Shown piece by piece: positions 61,101 to 64,000 of a DNA stretch of 64,000 nt (position 1 is its first letter; each line of letters begins with the position of its first letter). The stretch is from Temnothorax longispinosus. Its lineage: Eukaryota > Arthropoda > Insecta > Hymenoptera > Formicidae. A program made the position numbers and the translations under genes. Under the pieces are notes generated by a model. It saw nothing but the letters and a program-made list of their open reading frames with translations, had not been told where the DNA came from and made no database searches. Where the stretch lies: positions 12,028,001 to 12,092,000 of the forward strand of contig NC_092360.1 of the NCBI RefSeq assembly GCF_030848805.1, given 5' to 3'.

Positions 61101-63400
61101 TTAAATTCTATGGGGCACCCGGGCCGCCCTTTGTCGATTTCTGTAACGAGAGTTTCTTTTTGGACTGGCCATTTTTCACATTTTTCTCTACGTATGTAAT
61201 AGTCGCGTGTGAAAAGAATAATATATTGCATTTCACGTACGCGATTATTGTATAGAAAAAAATATAATATTGCACTTAAATTGATTCTAGCTAAATACAA
61301 TAAACAACGTGTTAAAGAAACATATCAGAAAATATAGCGTCAATTAACCAGTCGAGCAATTTTACAAAAGAATTTTCTTACGAAATAAGAAAATAATATT
61401 GCATTTGTAAAATAATTCCAGCTATAGCTATATAAGTGATGGTAAATAAAAAGATATAATTGGAAGTAAATAAAAATTAACAAAATATTCTTGAAAAAAG
61501 TAACGATACTTAATTACTATACGATGTAAAATTAATAAAAATAATAATAATAATAATAGAAGTTGCATAGTTACATATTATGATGAGACGTAAGATGAAA
61601 TGGATGGCGCATTCATGAAGATTTTTCCCAAACAATCAACTTTCGATTAGCCGGGTCCCCACGATTCGATGGGTATAAAAAAAACGAAAGCCCTGCTTAG
61701 TATACATTAAGGGTGAGAGAGCGGCGCTGCTCCCCGCCCCCCCGTCGTCAAGTGGCCACCAGCTACGGGTTGTTTTATTGTGACACCTCGGGAGGGTGCT
61801 ACAGATTTTCCAGTAGGATGCGTCGGGGTGTCATCGTCGGAGCCTGATTATATGATATCGCTCTTGATGCTCATTCGAGCGTCATTACGAGCCAATCTGC
61901 GTGGGACCTGGTCTGATTTTGGGTAAGCGCGGTGTGCGAGGACTATCTGCAGAAAATCAATTGCACATAACTACTATTTATCAATTTCAAGTTATAAAAA
62001 TGCATCTTTTTTTCCCCGACTGATATATTTTAAATAAATAAATGTGTTTTAACACGAGAAACGTGTTATTCGTTCTTCGAACATTTCGAACGTGTTTTCC
62101 TAAAAAAAAAAAAGATTATTCATTCATTTTATCACGAGTAATGAAAAGTTGTTGTGTTCGCAACGATAATAGCTGGGATAACAGTAGCGATAAGATAGTC
62201 CGCGAAACTTGACACGTATTATTCTTGTAGGAAGCATCTTTAAAACACATGGCAATGAGTCGAAGCAGGAAGAGTGTGGAGATAGATTTGTTCGCAATAT
62301 ATACATATGCAAACATAAACACTTGTGCCTAAGATAACAAACAAAACATTGCAGCCGTCTCTACTCCATGCCTGCATTGCATCGAAACATTTAAATTTTT
62401 AAAGAATTAGATCGCAATGTGCGACAATTGCGCGTCAATATCGTTAATGTTAACACCTATTCCATTATTACTTTAAGGATATAATGTACATTTGCTATTT
62501 TTACAAATACAGAATTTGCAATAATTCTCAGGTTTTGAAAATATCACTAAAAATCCAAGTGTGCAGTAATGTATTGAGTAGAAAATGTTTGCATTTTATT
62601 TTATTTTATTGCGGTATAAATTATTTAACAATTATAGAAAAACATTGGCGTTCTTAGAACATATTTAAATATATATTAGTTGATTCTAAAAATGTCAGAT
62701 CCTTTCAAATATATTGTAACCTTAATCTCGGAATAAACGGCTTACAAAGGGCACGTGCGTTACCCTCGGTTACCTATACGCGTGTCCCGTCGTATAGCGG
62801 ATAACTTTTTTTATATCGCCAACTGATCCATAATGTATAAATATAAAAGTTGCCTGCAATGTAATACAAATATTAAGAAATTAATTTTTGAATCGCTATT
62901 ATCGTTATCAATAAAACAATTATAATTTTAATTATAAAGTAATTTTAAAGTTATATATAAAAGTTAATTTTAAAGTATCCCAACTATCCCTTTTTAATCG
63001 ATGAATTCGATATAAGTTTATACAAAGAGCCCCTGAATTTCTTAATTTCTTAAGTTGATCTCATATATCTAGCAAAGCTTGGAAAGTAAAAGTGGCGTTA
63101 GCATACGTCGCGTCTGTGTCGCAAGATCTTTCGAACAACGATATTATGCAGACTGCAGAGAATCGATGCACGGTGAGACAGAAGTATAGTCGCGTTTTTC
63201 GTTGAATGTATGAAGATGTGATCCGCGAGAAGCGTCGATACAGGGATGCTGGATGGGACGGACCTGACACCAGCTCCACCCATAAGCCTGCGCTCCGCCC
63301 TCGTGAAATTCATTTACCCAGAGGGTTACCCCGGACCCGGACTCGCGACTAGTTAGATCGACTCTTTCGACATCGGTGTTACTCTCCATCACGATGTGAA
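58198..63400. other. Gene-poor region with scattered GC-rich islands
   Basis: No supported exon on either strand. GC-richer islands stand out from the AT-rich background at about 59,330-59,760, 60,410-60,620, 61,060-61,150 and 61,640-61,930. The second contains CTGATAAG (GATA-type) and GGGATTAA (Otx/bicoid-type) motifs. Such islands with interrupted frames on both strands resemble conserved regulatory elements near a developmental gene, but conservation cannot be judged here. AAT microsatellite at about 61,541-61,559. Confidence 0.4.
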
Positions 63401-64000
63401 CTGGATCGTTCCCAAAGTCATTTCTTCCCTAAGTCAATCTGTCTTTCAATCTTGCGTCTCTCTGTCGAACGCAGAACCTTTTTTTCTCGCGCAACATGGT
63501 GAGTTTTGACTACTTCACGCGCGTGTGTGTGATTATGTTGAAATTCTGTGTTATTGTTCAACCCTTTCGATATGTGAATCTCGCGACGTGCTTGTATCCG
63601 TGCGCAAATTCTATACGTTCGCGAAAATATAAATCTGAAGCGATGATTTATCGTAAACGGTTCAGACCTCCTTCATTCACGATTCGTATAATGTGAAGAA
63701 TTTTAGTTAAACTTACAATCGTTTTAATCCTCGAAATCTGAAATTGTAAAAATGTAGCAAATATGTGTGTTATTCATCATGATGGAATGGACAATATTGT
63801 GTGTTTTGTGGCATTAATAAATAATATGTGATCTATTGTGGCATTTTTGAAATAAATTTTAAAAGTTATTATTATGCAGTCTATTAGTATCTTGCCGGTA
63901 ATAAAGAATGGTTAAAATGCAATTGACGCAATGATGAATAACATTTTTAGACTTAAAAATCTGTTGACTGATAAGGAATCAATTATCCACATATCAAGAA
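63401..64000 (+). other. Possible 5' end of a gene continuing to the right
   Basis: A pyrimidine-rich stretch (63,420-63,490) leads to CGCGCAACATG followed at once by the strong donor GTGAGT (63,496-63,504 region). An exon that ends right after its start codon is common in some arthropod genes, for example tubulins or calmodulin. No downstream exon lies within the window, so the gene cannot be named. The right-hand ~450 bases are AT-rich with nothing recognised. Confidence 0.3.

Overview
This window is nuclear DNA from an insect. Its AT-rich background, short GT-AG introns and protein matches fit a hymenopteran, probably an ant; that placement is inference. Nothing prokaryotic or viral was recognised. 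Exon models below were built by joining open frames at GT/AG sites with matching phase, guided by recalled family sequences. No alignment was run.

Layout. 1-1,560 (-): 5' end of an importin alpha 3/4 gene (IBB domain), running off the left edge. 1,561-12,091: mostly non-coding, with GC-rich islands and mobile-element relics. 12,092-15,232 (+): receptor tyrosine kinase with a Trk/ROR-type kinase; its 5' exons are unresolved. 17,252-18,742 (+): divergent HSF-type DNA-binding protein. 19,080-20,778 (-): GPN1 GTPase, head-to-head with NOC2L (21,516-24,482, +). 25,320-28,591 (+): CPSF2/CPSF100. 29,528-30,862 (+): intronless GT92-type glycosyltransferase. 31,486-33,409 (-): p47/NSFL1C, cofactor of p97. 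34,596-46,247 (-): a complete axonemal dynein heavy chain of the DNAH7/12 type in one uninterrupted exon. 46,943-49,357 (+): CWC27, a spliceosomal cyclophilin. 52,937-57,238 (+): two-pass membrane protein resembling the APD1-4 (DUF4792/4793) family, first exon unresolved. 57,239-64,000: non-coding, with hairpin elements, GC-rich islands that may be regulatory, and a possible first exon at 63,496.

The most unusual feature is inside CWC27. One of its coding exons carries, in frame, an almost complete Pax6/eyeless-type homeodomain (about 48,474-48,671). Both splice junctions keep the CWC27 frame and the downstream CWC27 sequence is intact, so the predicted product is a cyclophilin-homeodomain chimera. 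The homeobox is continuous where Pax-family genes usually have an intron, which suggests capture from a processed transcript.

Other items of note are the intronless dynein with a changed AAA1 Walker B motif, a GT92-like protein lacking the usual acidic metal motif, and several palindromic elements, one family present twice. Most complete genes are housekeeping factors in RNA processing, ribosome assembly, Pol II assembly and p97 function. They share close divergent promoters in two places (GPN1/NOC2L and dynein/CWC27), but no operon-like logic links them.
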